A DNA stretch of 64,000 bases, taken from positions 24,974 through 88,973 of the forward strand of contig JAETSI010000010.1 in NCBI GenBank assembly GCA_021769725.1. The letters are read 5' to 3'. The DNA comes from Oscillospiraceae bacterium. Its GTDB lineage: Bacteria; Bacillota; Clostridia; Oscillospirales; Ruminococcaceae. The notes below the pieces were generated by a model, which saw only the letters and a program-made list of their open reading frames with translations, was not told the origin of the DNA and ran no database searches. Positions within the stretch are counted from its first letter, which is position 1; each line of letters starts with the position of its first letter. Of the stretch, positions 52,717 through 63,082 are shown piece by piece. Both the position numbers and the translations under genes were made by a program.

Positions 52717-52830
52717 ATGAAAGTCAGACCTTCAGTAAAACCTATTTGCGAAAAGTGCAAGGTTATCAAAAGAAAGGGCAGAATCATGGTGATCTGCCAG
52801 AATCCAAAGCATAAGCAGCGTCAGGGCTAA
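52717..52830 (+). CDS. rpmJ: 50S ribosomal protein L36, zinc form
   Basis: This 37-aa gene is too short for the ORF track. AAGGAGG precedes the ATG; the product reads [20 protein letters not shown] and ends NPKHKQRQG. The CEKC pair, a third Cys and a His form the zinc site. It lies between infA and rpsM as in most bacteria. Confidence 0.97.
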   Translation: MKVRPSVKPICEKCKVIKRKGRIMVICQNPKHKQRQG

Positions 52831-52866
52831 TCCCCGAAGCGCATTTAATGGAGGTGCAATTTTAAT

Positions 52867-53235
52867 ATGGCAAGAATAGCCGGTGTTGACCTTCCCAAGA
52901 ATAAGAGAATCGAAATCGGTCTCACTTATATCTACGGAATCGGTCGTCAGACTGCAACAACTATCCTCGCTAACACAGGTGTTGATCCTGACGTAAGAGT
53001 AAAGGATCTCGCTGAAGAGGATGTAGCTAAGCTTCGTGACTATATCGACGCAAACTACAGCGTAGAGGGTGACCTCCGCCGTGAGGTTGCTCTTAACATC
53101 AAGAGACTTGTTGAAATAGGCTGCTACAGAGGCGTTCGTCACAGAAAGGGTCTCCCCGTAAGAGGACAGAGAACCAAGACAAACGCAAGAACTCGCAAGG
53201 GTCCTGTAAAGACTATCGCCAACAAGAAGAAGTAA
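52867..53235 (+). CDS. rpsM: 30S ribosomal protein S13
   Basis: This 122-aa head protein bridges to L5. [33 protein letters not shown] and the [18 protein letters not shown] tail are conserved. GGAGG precedes the ATG. Confidence 0.98.
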   Translation: MARIAGVDLPKNKRIEIGLTYIYGIGRQTATTILANTGVDPDVRVKDLAEEDVAKLRDYIDANYSVEGDLRREVALNIKRLVEIGCYRGVRHRKGLPVRGQRTKTNARTRKGPVKTIANKKK

Positions 53236-53249
53236 GGAGGTTATGAGCT

Positions 53250-53654
53250 TTGGCACAGCAGAAGGGTAAAAAAGTTACTACTGTCAGAAGACGTAGAGAA
53301 CGCAAGAACATCGAAAGCGGCGCAGTTCATATTCAGTCCACTTTCAATAATACAATCGTAACTATCACAGATACAGCAGGCAACGCTATTTCATGGGCAA
53401 GTGCAGGCGAGCTGGGTTTCAGAGGTTCAAAGAAATCTACTCCTTTCGCAGCACAGACAGCTGCCGAAACAGCAGCAAAAGCTGCTATGGAGCACGGTCT
53501 CAAGAATGTTGAAGTATATGTAAAAGGACCCGGTGCAGGTCGTGAGGCTGCTATCAGAGCACTTCAGACTGTAGGTCTTGAGGTAAAGATGATAAAGGAC
53601 GTTACTCCCATTCCACACAATGGCTGCCGTCCGCCCAAGAGACGTCGTGTCTGA
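53250..53654 (+). CDS. rpsK: 30S ribosomal protein S11
   Basis: This 134-aa platform protein opens with a TTG start nine bases after AAGGAGG. A nearer ATG is out of frame, so TTG is the only plausible start. [27 protein letters not shown] and the C-terminal [18 protein letters not shown] are diagnostic. Confidence 0.97.
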   Translation: MAQQKGKKVTTVRRRRERKNIESGAVHIQSTFNNTIVTITDTAGNAISWASAGELGFRGSKKSTPFAAQTAAETAAKAAMEHGLKNVEVYVKGPGAGREAAIRALQTVGLEVKMIKDVTPIPHNGCRPPKRRRV

Positions 53655-53675
53655 TCTAACAGGAGGTGTTTTAAA

Positions 53676-54275
53676 ATGGCAGTACAGAAAGAACCAATTC
53701 TTAAAAAGTGCAGATACCTGGGCATCAGCCCCGCTGTTTTAGGCGTATCCAAGAAGGAGTCTATCCGTTTCAAGAACGTACAGAACAGAAAGAAGATATC
53801 TGAATACGGTCTTCAGCTTAAGGAAAAGCAGAAGCTCAAGTTCATTTACGGCGTACTTGAAAAGCAGTTCTATCACTACTTTGAGATAGCTTCAAAGATG
53901 GAAGGCAAGGCAGGCGACAACCTTATCACTTGTCTCGAATCAAGACTGGACAGCGTTGTTTTCAGAATGGGTCTTGCTCTTACAAGACGTGAGGCAAGAC
54001 AGCTGGTTGTTCACAGCCACTACACTGTAAACGGCAAGAAGGTAAATATTCCTTCATACAGAGTAAAGCCGGGCGATGTTATCGCTCTCCGTGAAAAGGA
54101 CAGAACCTCCGATAAATTCAAGGCAACTGTTGAAGAGACCAAGGACAGACTTGTTCCCGTATGGCTCACAGCCAATAAGGACGATTTTTCAGCTACAGTA
54201 AATCGTCTTCCCGGCGCAGAGGATATTGATTACGAGGTTGCAACACACCTTATCGTCGAGCTGTACTCCAAGTAA
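53676..54275 (+). CDS. rpsD: 30S ribosomal protein S4
   Basis: This 199-aa primary rRNA binder has the S4 domain (SRLDSVVFRMGLALTRREARQLVVHSHYTVNGKKVNIPSYRVKPGD). The N-terminal zinc cysteines of many S4 proteins are absent apart from KKCRYLG, so this is the zinc-independent form. It autoregulates the alpha operon in other bacteria. rpoA follows after 60 bp. Confidence 0.97.
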   Translation: MAVQKEPILKKCRYLGISPAVLGVSKKESIRFKNVQNRKKISEYGLQLKEKQKLKFIYGVLEKQFYHYFEIASKMEGKAGDNLITCLESRLDSVVFRMGLALTRREARQLVVHSHYTVNGKKVNIPSYRVKPGDVIALREKDRTSDKFKATVEETKDRLVPVWLTANKDDFSATVNRLPGAEDIDYEVATHLIVELYSK

Positions 54276-54335
54276 TAAGATACTTGACTTGTCAGAACTC
54301 GAAACAAACAGTTATTGTGAAATAGGAGGGTTTTT

Positions 54336-55301
54336 ATGCTGGAAAAAATTAATAAGCCTGATATTGATATTGTCGAGCTTAAAAGTGACGGCAAATACGG
54401 CAAATTCGTTTTAGCACCGCTGGAGCGTGGATACGGTATAACACTTGGAAACAGCCTCAGACGTGTGCTGCTCTCCTCACTTCCGGGTGTTGCTGTGACT
54501 TCCGTAAAGCTTTCGGGCAAGGATGGCACGGTTCACCACGAGTTGTCAACAATCCCGGGTGTAAAAGAGGATGTCACTGAGATAATCCTCAGCATTAAGG
54601 GACTGACAGCCAAGCTCTATGGAGAAGGCCCGAAAACAGTCTATATAGAGGCGGAAGGTGAATGCGAAATTACCGCCGGAGATATAAAAACCGACTCTGA
54701 GGTTAATATCCTCGATCCAGGTATGCATATCGCAACACTGGGTAAAGACGCTAAACTTTACATGGAAATTACTATTGACAGGGGAAGAGGCTACGTGTCC
54801 GCAGAGCGGAATAAGAAACAGGTCAACCTTCCCGTTGATGTGATTGCAGTAGACAGCATCTATACTCCTGTTCTAAAGGTAAACTACACAGTCGAGGATA
54901 CTCGTCTGGGTCAGGTTACCGACTATGACAAGCTTACTATGGAGGTATGGACTGACGGTACAATCTCCGCCAAGGAAGCACTGTCACAGGCAGCCAATCT
55001 CCTCAACGAGCATCTGAAGCTGTTCATTGACCTTTCAGAGGAATCAGGACTGGCAGAGGTTCTTGTTGAAAAGGACGAAAAGGGTAAAGAAAAAATCCTT
55101 GAGATGACCATTGAGGATCTTGACTTGTCGGTACGTTCGTTCAATTGCTTGAAGCGTGCCGGAATTAATACCGTGGATGACTTGATTAACAAGTCTGAGG
55201 AAGAAATGATGAAGGTTAGAAACCTTGGAAAAAAATCTTTCGACGAAGTGAAGGAGAAGCTAAAGTCACTTGGCTTCGACCTTAGCTCCGAAGAAGAATA
55301 A
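54336..55301 (+). CDS. rpoA: DNA-directed RNA polymerase subunit alpha
   Basis: This 321-aa protein nucleates RNA polymerase assembly. The N-terminal domain ([31 protein letters not shown]) and the C-terminal helix-hairpin-helix domain ([23 protein letters not shown]...[15 protein letters not shown]) are intact. ATAGGAGGG precedes the ATG. Confidence 0.98.
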   Translation: MLEKINKPDIDIVELKSDGKYGKFVLAPLERGYGITLGNSLRRVLLSSLPGVAVTSVKLSGKDGTVHHELSTIPGVKEDVTEIILSIKGLTAKLYGEGPKTVYIEAEGECEITAGDIKTDSEVNILDPGMHIATLGKDAKLYMEITIDRGRGYVSAERNKKQVNLPVDVIAVDSIYTPVLKVNYTVEDTRLGQVTDYDKLTMEVWTDGTISAKEALSQAANLLNEHLKLFIDLSEESGLAEVLVEKDEKGKEKILEMTIEDLDLSVRSFNCLKRAGINTVDDLINKSEEEMMKVRNLGKKSFDEVKEKLKSLGFDLSSEEE

Positions 55302-55351
55302 ACCCATATAACGGTGCAGACAGGCACCGAAACGAAAAGGAGTGAAATACA

Positions 55352-55693
55352 ATGCCGGGTACAAGAAAGCTGGGCAGATCAACTGACCACAGAAAGGCTA
55401 TGCTCAGAGGCATGGTAACTTTCCTTCTCGAGAACGGTCAGATCGAAACTACCGTAACGAGAGCAAAGGAAGTTCGTGCTGTTGCAGAAAAAATGATTAC
55501 TATCGGTAAAAACAATGATCTGCACTCCAAGCGTCAGGTATTGGCTTACGTTACAAAGGAGTCCGTTGCAAAGAAGCTTTTCGACGAGATCTCTCCCAAG
55601 TATGCTGACAGAAACGGCGGTTATACACAGATCGTAAAGATCGGCCCTCGTCGTGGCGACGCTGCTGAAATGGCAGTCATCAAGCTGGTTTAA
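55352..55693 (+). CDS. rplQ: 50S ribosomal protein L17
   Basis: This 113-aa protein has the [38 protein letters not shown] start and the [25 protein letters not shown] end. It closes the S10-spc-alpha cluster and is followed at once by a strong terminator. Confidence 0.98.
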   Translation: MPGTRKLGRSTDHRKAMLRGMVTFLLENGQIETTVTRAKEVRAVAEKMITIGKNNDLHSKRQVLAYVTKESVAKKLFDEISPKYADRNGGYTQIVKIGPRRGDAAEMAVIKLV

Positions 55694-55714
55694 TCTTTAA
55701 TTTTTAATTAAATT

Positions 55715-55745
55715 AACGGACGTCCATTCGGACGTCCGTTTTTAT
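55715..55745 (+). terminator. Terminator of the ribosomal supercluster
   Basis: AACGGACGTCC pairs with GGACGTCCGTT across a four-base loop and is followed by TTTTTATATT. It is the first strong intrinsic terminator after rpsJ. Confidence 0.93.
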
Positions 55746-55862
55746 ATTTATAGATATATTTTTCCGTACTTTCATGAAGTCCAAAGAGGTGTTGCCTATA
55801 ATGTTTTGCTGACATCATAGGAACCGTAAAATATATTTTTATAATGAATGATAAAAAATATA

Positions 55863-55891
55863 TTGACAATTTAATGAATTTGATGTATAAT
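55863..55891 (+). promoter_or_regulatory. Consensus promoter of the two-component/HtrA unit
   Basis: TTGACA and TATAAT are separated by 17 bp, about 50 bp before the response-regulator start. An imperfect CCTATAATG/CATCATAGG inverted repeat lies some 40 bp upstream and could be an operator. Confidence 0.85.
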
Positions 55892-55941
55892 TATTATAGA
55901 TAACATCTGATGAAGAACTACTAAAGAAATGGGGTATAAAA

Positions 55942-56649
55942 ATGGCAAATGAAAAAAGTTTGAAAGTTTTGATTGTAGATGACGATAAAAATATATGTGA
56001 TTTGCTCAGACTTTACCTTGAAAAGGACGGCTACAGCGTTATTCTTTCTCATGACGGTGAAGAAGCTGTCGTAAAGTTCAATGCACTGAAACCGGATATG
56101 GTTCTTCTCGACATTATGCTGCCAGGAATAGATGGTTGGCAGGTATGCCGTGAAATAAGAAAAAAATCCAGTGTTCCGATTATCATGATAACTGCAAAAG
56201 GCGAAACTATTGACAAGGTTATAGGTCTTGAACTGGGTGCTGATGACTATATCGTAAAACCTTTTGACGCAAAAGAGGTCATTGCACGTATAAACGCCGT
56301 TACAAGACGTGTTGGCACGGCAAATGCAGAACCGGAAATCAAGGAAGTTCACTACGATAAGCTTTCCGTAAATATGACACGCTATGAACTTAAAGTCAAC
56401 GGAAAAACGATAGATACTCCTCCAAAGGAACTGGAACTGCTTTTCTACCTTGCGTCCAATCCCAACAGAGTATATACACGTGACCAGCTTCTGGACGAGG
56501 TATGGGGATTTGAATATTATGGCGATTCACGTACAATAGACGTTCATATCAAGCGTCTGCGTGAGAAGCTTGAAGGAATTTCCGATAAATGGGCTTTAAA
56601 AACGGTCTGGGGCGTCGGATATAAATTCGAGGCAGACGAAGAAGAATAA
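55942..56649 (+). CDS. OmpR/PhoB-family response regulator
   Basis: This 235-aa protein has a complete receiver (VDDDKNIC, phosphoacceptor in VLLDIMLPGIDGW, ITAKGE, KPF) and a winged-helix output domain (PPKELELLFYLASNPNRVYTRDQLLDEVWGF, IDVHIKRLREKLE, GVGYKFE). It is followed, after a terminator-like hairpin, by its presumed kinase and an HtrA protease, an arrangement like envelope-stress systems (CssRS) or WalRK units. Which of these it belongs to cannot be decided here. Confidence 0.95.
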   Translation: MANEKSLKVLIVDDDKNICDLLRLYLEKDGYSVILSHDGEEAVVKFNALKPDMVLLDIMLPGIDGWQVCREIRKKSSVPIIMITAKGETIDKVIGLELGADDYIVKPFDAKEVIARINAVTRRVGTANAEPEIKEVHYDKLSVNMTRYELKVNGKTIDTPPKELELLFYLASNPNRVYTRDQLLDEVWGFEYYGDSRTIDVHIKRLREKLEGISDKWALKTVWGVGYKFEADEEE

Positions 56650-56677
56650 TTATTTTTCGCTGACGGTGAATTACCAC

Positions 56678-56703
56678 GGGGGACGCTGTGTCCCCCTTTT
56701 TTT
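56678..56703 (+). terminator. Terminator-like hairpin between response regulator and kinase
   Basis: GGGGGAC pairs with GTCCCCC across gctgt, followed by seven T. It lies in the 71-bp gap between genes expected to be co-expressed, so it would lower kinase and HtrA expression relative to the regulator. The stem resembles the first hairpin of the local repeat family. Confidence 0.75.
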
Positions 56704-56720
56704 GTAGGAGGCGTTTTGTT

Positions 56721-58262
56721 ATGAATTACAAAGAAAGCTCTTATCATAGGCTGTTTAAATTTTCATTTATTATTATTATTTCGTTGCTGTTGTTTGTCGG
56801 GATAATCTTTATATCCATCATATCACGCATTTACAGAAATGCAGAGCTGAAACAGCTTGAAAAGACAGGCGAACTTTATATAAGTATGTTCGAGGATGAG
56901 TATAAGCAATCAGGCAGTATATCCAGTCAGGTTATGCAGAAACTTCATTACGAATTTTCAAATGAGGAAAAGCTCAAAATATATATTTATAACAAAGACG
57001 GAGATTGCATTTTTTCTGAGGGAGATTACGACAAGGAAACTGTAAGTACAGATCATCGTTTTCCTGCCACCGGAAAGGAATCTGTCACAAGCAGCGAAGT
57101 GGACGATCTTGCGGCAGAAATAAAAAAAGCAATCGGCAAAAGCAAGGAAAAGAAATATCTTGAACTCGACTCCAGTAATATGTCCAAAAACGAGCCGTAT
57201 CTGCTGTATGGTACAAAAAGGACGCTCATCAATAATATGGGCGAGAGAGAAAAAATGTATATTCTTTTCTGCGGCAGAACGGACGATATAAGTTCATTTA
57301 CCATGAAAATGATAATCATATACTGCGTCATTTCGGCAATTGTGATATATCTGTCATATGTCCTTCTCAGCCGGAGAACAAGAAAACTGACCGTCTATGA
57401 GCACGATTTCCTTAAGATAAGTGAAATGTATGTCAAAGGCGATTTTTCCGAACAGCTCAGCACCGATATTGACGGTATCCCAAAGGAAATAGCGCAGTAT
57501 GTCAATGCTCTTGCGGAAAATGTAAAGAACAGCGACGAAGCTTCAAAGACATTTATTGCAAATGTGTCTCACGAACTGCGCACACCGATAACCACAGTAG
57601 GAGGCTTTGTTTCCGGTATTCTGGACGGAACTATCACGAAATCAAGACAGAATGAGTATCTTATTATTGTATCAAAGGAGATACAGAGACTGAAAATACT
57701 TATTTCTTCAATGCTAAATATGACTAAATTTGAAACCGGAACAATGACACCGAATTTCCGGGAGACAAATCTTACAGACCTTGTTATACAGACTGTATTA
57801 ATGTTCGAGAAGAAGATCGAGGATAAAAACCTTGAGGTTCTTGGTCTTGACAGCGACAGACTTGTGGCTGTGGCAGATGCAGATCTAATGCAGCAGGTTA
57901 TTTATAATTTGGTAGAGAATGCCGTGAAATTTGTAAATTACGGTGGAGCTCTGACTTTTGGCTTTGAAAAGAAAGACGGAATGAACTGCGTAAGTATCAA
58001 AAACACCGGTGAGGGTCTGCGTGACAATGAAATACAGCAAGTATTCGACCGCTTCTACAAAACAGACACTTCGAGAGGAAAGGATGCGTCCGGTCTTGGT
58101 CTCGGACTGGCAATATCGAGAAAGATCGTTCATCTGCACAAAGGACATATCGTGGTCAAGAGTGTTTACGGCGAGTATACAAAGTTTATAATTCAAATTC
58201 CTGATTTGGAAATCAAGCAGAAACCGGGGGATGAAAGGACAGACTATGGACGAAAGAGATAA
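56721..58262 (+). CDS. Membrane sensor histidine kinase
   Basis: This 513-aa kinase has a first helix at about 12-36, an extracytoplasmic region to about 200, a second helix, a HAMP-like linker, HisKA (FIANVSHELRTPITTVGGFVSG) and HATPase_c (DLMQQVIYNLVENAVKFVN, GLGLGLAISRKIVHLH). The start is the ATG after AGGAGGCG, 33 bases inside the track ORF. It overlaps htrA by 17 bp. The periplasm-side region is large enough to sense a ligand or misfolded protein. Confidence 0.93.
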   Translation: MNYKESSYHRLFKFSFIIIISLLLFVGIIFISIISRIYRNAELKQLEKTGELYISMFEDEYKQSGSISSQVMQKLHYEFSNEEKLKIYIYNKDGDCIFSEGDYDKETVSTDHRFPATGKESVTSSEVDDLAAEIKKAIGKSKEKKYLELDSSNMSKNEPYLLYGTKRTLINNMGEREKMYILFCGRTDDISSFTMKMIIIYCVISAIVIYLSYVLLSRRTRKLTVYEHDFLKISEMYVKGDFSEQLSTDIDGIPKEIAQYVNALAENVKNSDEASKTFIANVSHELRTPITTVGGFVSGILDGTITKSRQNEYLIIVSKEIQRLKILISSMLNMTKFETGTMTPNFRETNLTDLVIQTVLMFEKKIEDKNLEVLGLDSDRLVAVADADLMQQVIYNLVENAVKFVNYGGALTFGFEKKDGMNCVSIKNTGEGLRDNEIQQVFDRFYKTDTSRGKDASGLGLGLAISRKIVHLHKGHIVVKSVYGEYTKFIIQIPDLEIKQKPGDERTDYGRKR

Positions 58263-59676
58263 TAATATTACAAATGAAATATCCAATACAGATAAAAATG
58301 GTTCTTTACAAGGAGCAGAAATCTCTGCACAAGAGCATAATCATACAGAGAGCATAGATCAGCCGGTTTATACTTCCATGCCGCAACAGACTTTATATGA
58401 CAGATTCATGTATGAACCTATTGGTTTTGAAGATCCGCAGAATGCCGGAAAAGCTCCTCTTCCTCCGAGCGGAGAAATGAATGGTAAAAAAAGAGCAGGG
58501 AGCGGTGAAGCGGCTGCGGTAATACTGTTTATCATATTGATAGCTGCGGCATTTGGTTTTGCGGCATTCGGAATAATCAGCGATCTGCATAACAGCGAGG
58601 AAGCTCTGGAAAGATTTGCAGCACGTAAGCAGGTAGTTATTTACAGAGCGCCGGATCAGCCTGACACGGATGATGATCTTCTGAAAACGGATGAAAATGG
58701 AAAATATTCCATTGAGGGAGTGGCAAAGCTGGTGAAGCCGTCTATCGTGGAGATCTTTACCTACAACAGTGAGTCGGACTATAAAGCAGGGAGATATACA
58801 GGTTCAGGTTCGGGAGTTGTTTTAAACGAGGACGGATATATAGTTACGAATGCTCACGTACTCCGTGCTGATGGATTTCATAGCGTAAGCACCAGCGACG
58901 GCAGTATATACGAAGCTGAAATTGTGGGCAGGGATGTGAAAACGGACATAGCTGTTATTAAGGTCAGCGGAGCAAATTTTGTTCCGGCAACTTTCGGAAA
59001 CTCCGACAATGCGGTTGTAGGCGAACAAGTAATAGCAATCGGTAATCCTGTTAATTTATCATTTACGGTAACAGACGGCATAATTTCCGCTGTTAAAAGG
59101 AAAATAAGAAGCGACGAGACCACTTTTGAAATGGAATGTATCCAGACCAATGCTGATATCAGTCCGGGAAATTCCGGTGGAGCGCTTATAAATCTGCGTG
59201 GTGAAGTGATAGGTATAACTTCCTCAAAATATGTCAACAGCAGTTACGAGGGGCTTGGTTTTGCAATAACGGTAAACGAGGCACTTCCTATTATTGAGGA
59301 ACTTATAGATCATGGTTATGTACAGGGAAGATTTCGCATCGGCATACAGCTTATTGATATGTCCGAACAGGCAAAGAGGAGCACAATTGAAGATACCTTG
59401 GGATATAAACTGCCTGATGACTTCACCGGAATTTACATTGACAGTATTGCAGAGGATTGTGACATTGCGAATACCGCTCTTAAACCGGGCGATTTCATTA
59501 CAGAAATAAACGGTGTAAAGGTCAGGACGTATACCGAATTCTACAATGCTATCAGCAGCACATACGGAGCAGGAGATATTGTTCCAGCGACCTGTGCTCA
59601 TGTAGATAAAAACGGAGAAGTAAGCTACTATAATATTAAGTTCAGACTTATGGAGGATACATCCGGAAATTATTGA
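58246..59676 (+). CDS. HtrA/DegP-like serine protease
   Basis: This 476-aa membrane-anchored protease has a Ser/Gln-rich cytoplasmic N-terminus (about 75 aa), a single membrane helix (AAVILFIILIAAAFGFAAFG), a trypsin-like domain with catalytic His in VTNAHVL, Asp in KTDIAVIKV and Ser in SPGNSGGALINL, and one C-terminal PDZ domain (IAEDCDIANTALKPGDFITEINGVKVR). The ATG with AAAGGA upstream is chosen over the ATG 15 bases earlier. It should degrade misfolded exported proteins. The next gene is convergent with 4 bp between stops. Confidence 0.93.
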   Translation: MDERDNNITNEISNTDKNGSLQGAEISAQEHNHTESIDQPVYTSMPQQTLYDRFMYEPIGFEDPQNAGKAPLPPSGEMNGKKRAGSGEAAAVILFIILIAAAFGFAAFGIISDLHNSEEALERFAARKQVVIYRAPDQPDTDDDLLKTDENGKYSIEGVAKLVKPSIVEIFTYNSESDYKAGRYTGSGSGVVLNEDGYIVTNAHVLRADGFHSVSTSDGSIYEAEIVGRDVKTDIAVIKVSGANFVPATFGNSDNAVVGEQVIAIGNPVNLSFTVTDGIISAVKRKIRSDETTFEMECIQTNADISPGNSGGALINLRGEVIGITSSKYVNSSYEGLGFAITVNEALPIIEELIDHGYVQGRFRIGIQLIDMSEQAKRSTIEDTLGYKLPDDFTGIYIDSIAEDCDIANTALKPGDFITEINGVKVRTYTEFYNAISSTYGAGDIVPATCAHVDKNGEVSYYNIKFRLMEDTSGNY

Positions 59677-59680
59677 TCCA

Positions 59681-60079
59681 TTAGTCCCTTAGACTTTTCG
59701 GACGTTTTGAGTTTACCCCTGAAATTCCTCCTGCTGCGCCTGCTGTGACGAGCAGAAGCAGCTTGCCTATACGGGTAGGTCTGCCGGCAAAGATCGCCCC
59801 TGAGGCGCATATAAGGGCATATATGATGATGCCGCAGACAATACCTGAGATAAGACCTTTGCGGCGTCGGTATTTTCCGCAGATAAACGCACCGGAGAAG
59901 GCCCCTGTAATTACCGGGATAAGGGAAATAAGGCGGAGAAGCCGGAAATCTGATATAAATAAAAAGGCGAATCCTGAAATAAGAACAGCCGTTATAAGCA
60001 GGAAGAAAATGCCCAGAAGGGACGAAACAACCAGACTGAGTTTTCTGTTTGTCCAAAGGCTCTGGCGGTGACGGCGCAT
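59681..60079 (-). CDS. TIGR04086-type membrane protein
   Basis: This 132-aa protein has four hydrophobic segments (LSLVVSSLLGIFFLLITAVLI, LLRLISLIPVITGAFSGAFI, GIVCGIIIYALICASGAIF, LLLLVTAGAAGGISGV) and a basic N-terminus. It matches the TIGR04086 pattern, a family often found beside yajC in Clostridia, with no known role. The ATG follows GGGGAGG by six bases, and that Shine-Dalgarno is part of the upstream terminator stem. Confidence 0.75.
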   Translation of the reverse strand: MRRHRQSLWTNRKLSLVVSSLLGIFFLLITAVLISGFAFLFISDFRLLRLISLIPVITGAFSGAFICGKYRRRKGLISGIVCGIIIYALICASGAIFAGRPTRIGKLLLLVTAGAAGGISGVNSKRPKSLRD

Positions 60080-60123
60080 AAAAAACCTCCCCATAGAAAT
60101 TGTACAGTCAATTCTATGGGGAG
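60080..60123 (-). terminator. yajC terminator that also carries the next gene's ribosome binding site
   Basis: On the minus strand CTCCCCATAGAA pairs with TTCTATGGGGAG, followed by GTTTTTTATG. The GGGGAGG in the 3' arm is the Shine-Dalgarno of the TIGR04086 gene and the T-run is its spacer. Transcripts that read through would have the site buried in the stem. Confidence 0.8.
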
Positions 60124-60133
60124 ATTTGCTTTA

Positions 60134-60688
60134 TTATTCTTCGTCAGAGTTCTTTTTCTTTTTCTTGGACTCCTTTTTCTTGTCGGCTTCGTTGTCGTCA
60201 TCATCGGAAAGCTTTGCGGAAGCAACGCCGGCAGAATCGGACTTCTTTGCAGCAGCAGCGGCTTTCATTTCCTTGAAGCGTTCAACTGCTGTAACATTTT
60301 CGGTGATTGCCCATTTTTTTATTCTGAGCTTGTGTCTTTCGCCGCCTGTTTCGATAACAACGGTATCGTCGCCTGTGCGGACAACGATTCCGACTATACC
60401 TCCGCCGGTAATAATTTCATCGCCGACTTCAAGACTGTTCTGCATTTCTTTAAGTTCCTTGTCTCTTTTCTTCTGGGGTCTTATAGCGATAAAGTAGAGG
60501 AGCAGGAACATGAGGATAAGCGGGAGCAGAAATCCCCAGATGCTGCCTCCTGCGGACTGATTGCTCTTTGCTGCTGCGGTCGTTTCTGCTGCGGCGTCTT
60601 CAGCAAAAGCGGAAATTGCAGTAAAAGCAGCCAGAGCCGACATGGAAACAGAAGCGATCAGTGATGAAAAAAGCTTTTTAAATTTCAT
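60134..60688 (-). CDS. yajC: Preprotein translocase subunit YajC
   Basis: This 184-aa member of the SecDF-YajC complex has a single main membrane helix (IWGFLLPLILMFLLLYFIAIRP) followed by the conserved RPQKKRDKELKEMQNSLEVGDEIITGGGIVGIV region. Unusually a signal-peptide-like segment with an AFA site precedes it, and the C-terminus is a long Lys/Glu/Asp-rich tail (ESKKKKKNSDEE). Typical YajC is about 90-120 aa. The ATG with GGAG seven bases upstream is chosen over the start 21 bases earlier. No secD/secF is nearby. Confidence 0.92.
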   Translation of the reverse strand: MKFKKLFSSLIASVSMSALAAFTAISAFAEDAAAETTAAAKSNQSAGGSIWGFLLPLILMFLLLYFIAIRPQKKRDKELKEMQNSLEVGDEIITGGGIVGIVVRTGDDTVVIETGGERHKLRIKKWAITENVTAVERFKEMKAAAAAKKSDSAGVASAKLSDDDDNEADKKKESKKKKKNSDEE

Positions 60689-60742
60689 GATTTTCTCCAT
60701 TCTGAGCATTGCTCGTTTTTAAAACCTTAATAAACAAGTTAT

Positions 60743-60771
60743 ATTATACCATATGCCCGATGCAATTGCAA
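60743..60771 (-). promoter_or_regulatory. Promoter of yajC
   Basis: Minus-strand TTGCAA and TATAAT are separated by 17 bp. The spacer (TTGCATCGGGCATATGG) is nearly that of the S10 promoter, and TGCAATTGCA is a perfect palindrome over the -35 element. It shares the 310-bp yajC-groES gap with the groESL promoter. Confidence 0.75.
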
Positions 60772-60903
60772 GTGCTTTTTCAGATTTTTCATTCAAGGGT
60801 CACAAAAGGATTTTTTCGCATGAATTGTTATATTAAAGAAGATAAATCAAATCAACATTTTATGTATTAAATTGTACATATCAATGAAAATGATGGAATA
60901 CTC

Positions 60904-60931
60904 TTGATTTATTACAAAAAGGTGGTAAAAT
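60904..60931 (+). promoter_or_regulatory. Promoter of groESL
   Basis: TTGATT and TAAAAT are separated by 16 bp directly in front of the CIRCE operator; an overlapping TATAAT five bases further on is an alternative -10. Confidence 0.6.
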
Positions 60932-60935
60932 ATAA

Positions 60936-60962
60936 TTAGCACTCAAAGAAAGAGAGTGCTAA
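60936..60962. promoter_or_regulatory. CIRCE operator (HrcA binding site)
   Basis: TTAGCACTC-N9-GAGTGCTAA is a perfect CIRCE inverted repeat, 36 bp before groES. It is the well-known target of the HrcA repressor, so groESL should be heat-inducible. No hrcA gene lies in the window. Confidence 0.97.
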
Positions 60963-60979
60963 TAAACGAACGGCAATAA

Positions 60980-61270
<291 letters not shown>

Positions 61271-61297
61271 TTATATATGTAATCGGAATACCATTAA

Positions 61298-62941
<1,644 letters not shown>

Positions 62942-62970
62942 TCTGGTCGGCATTCATATAGAAATTTTTG

Positions 62971-63014
62971 GCCATAGTATTTTTGATTATAAGTCCAAAA
63001 TACTATGGCTTTTC
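62971..63014 (+). terminator. Terminator of groESL
   Basis: GCCATAGTATTTT pairs with AAAATACTATGGC, followed by TTTTCT. The loop and flanks match the M23 peptidase terminator on the other strand at 19915-19958, with paired changes in the stem. Confidence 0.88.
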
Positions 63015-63016
63015 TA

Positions 63017-63045
63017 TTGACATAATGACTTTTTTGCTGTATAAT
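63017..63045 (+). promoter_or_regulatory. Consensus promoter of the GNAT gene
   Basis: TTGACA and TATAAT are separated by 17 bp, immediately after the groEL terminator and about 38 bp before the ATG. Confidence 0.8.
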
Positions 63046-63082
63046 ATTAGTAAAGAAATTGTAATTCAACGAGGTAACTAAA

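Noticed and set aside
60068-60664. 198-aa plus-strand ORF opposite yajC
   Set aside because: It starts in the terminator hairpin and reads through the antisense of the Lys/Glu tail, giving low-complexity Phe/Ser/Leu; a shadow.
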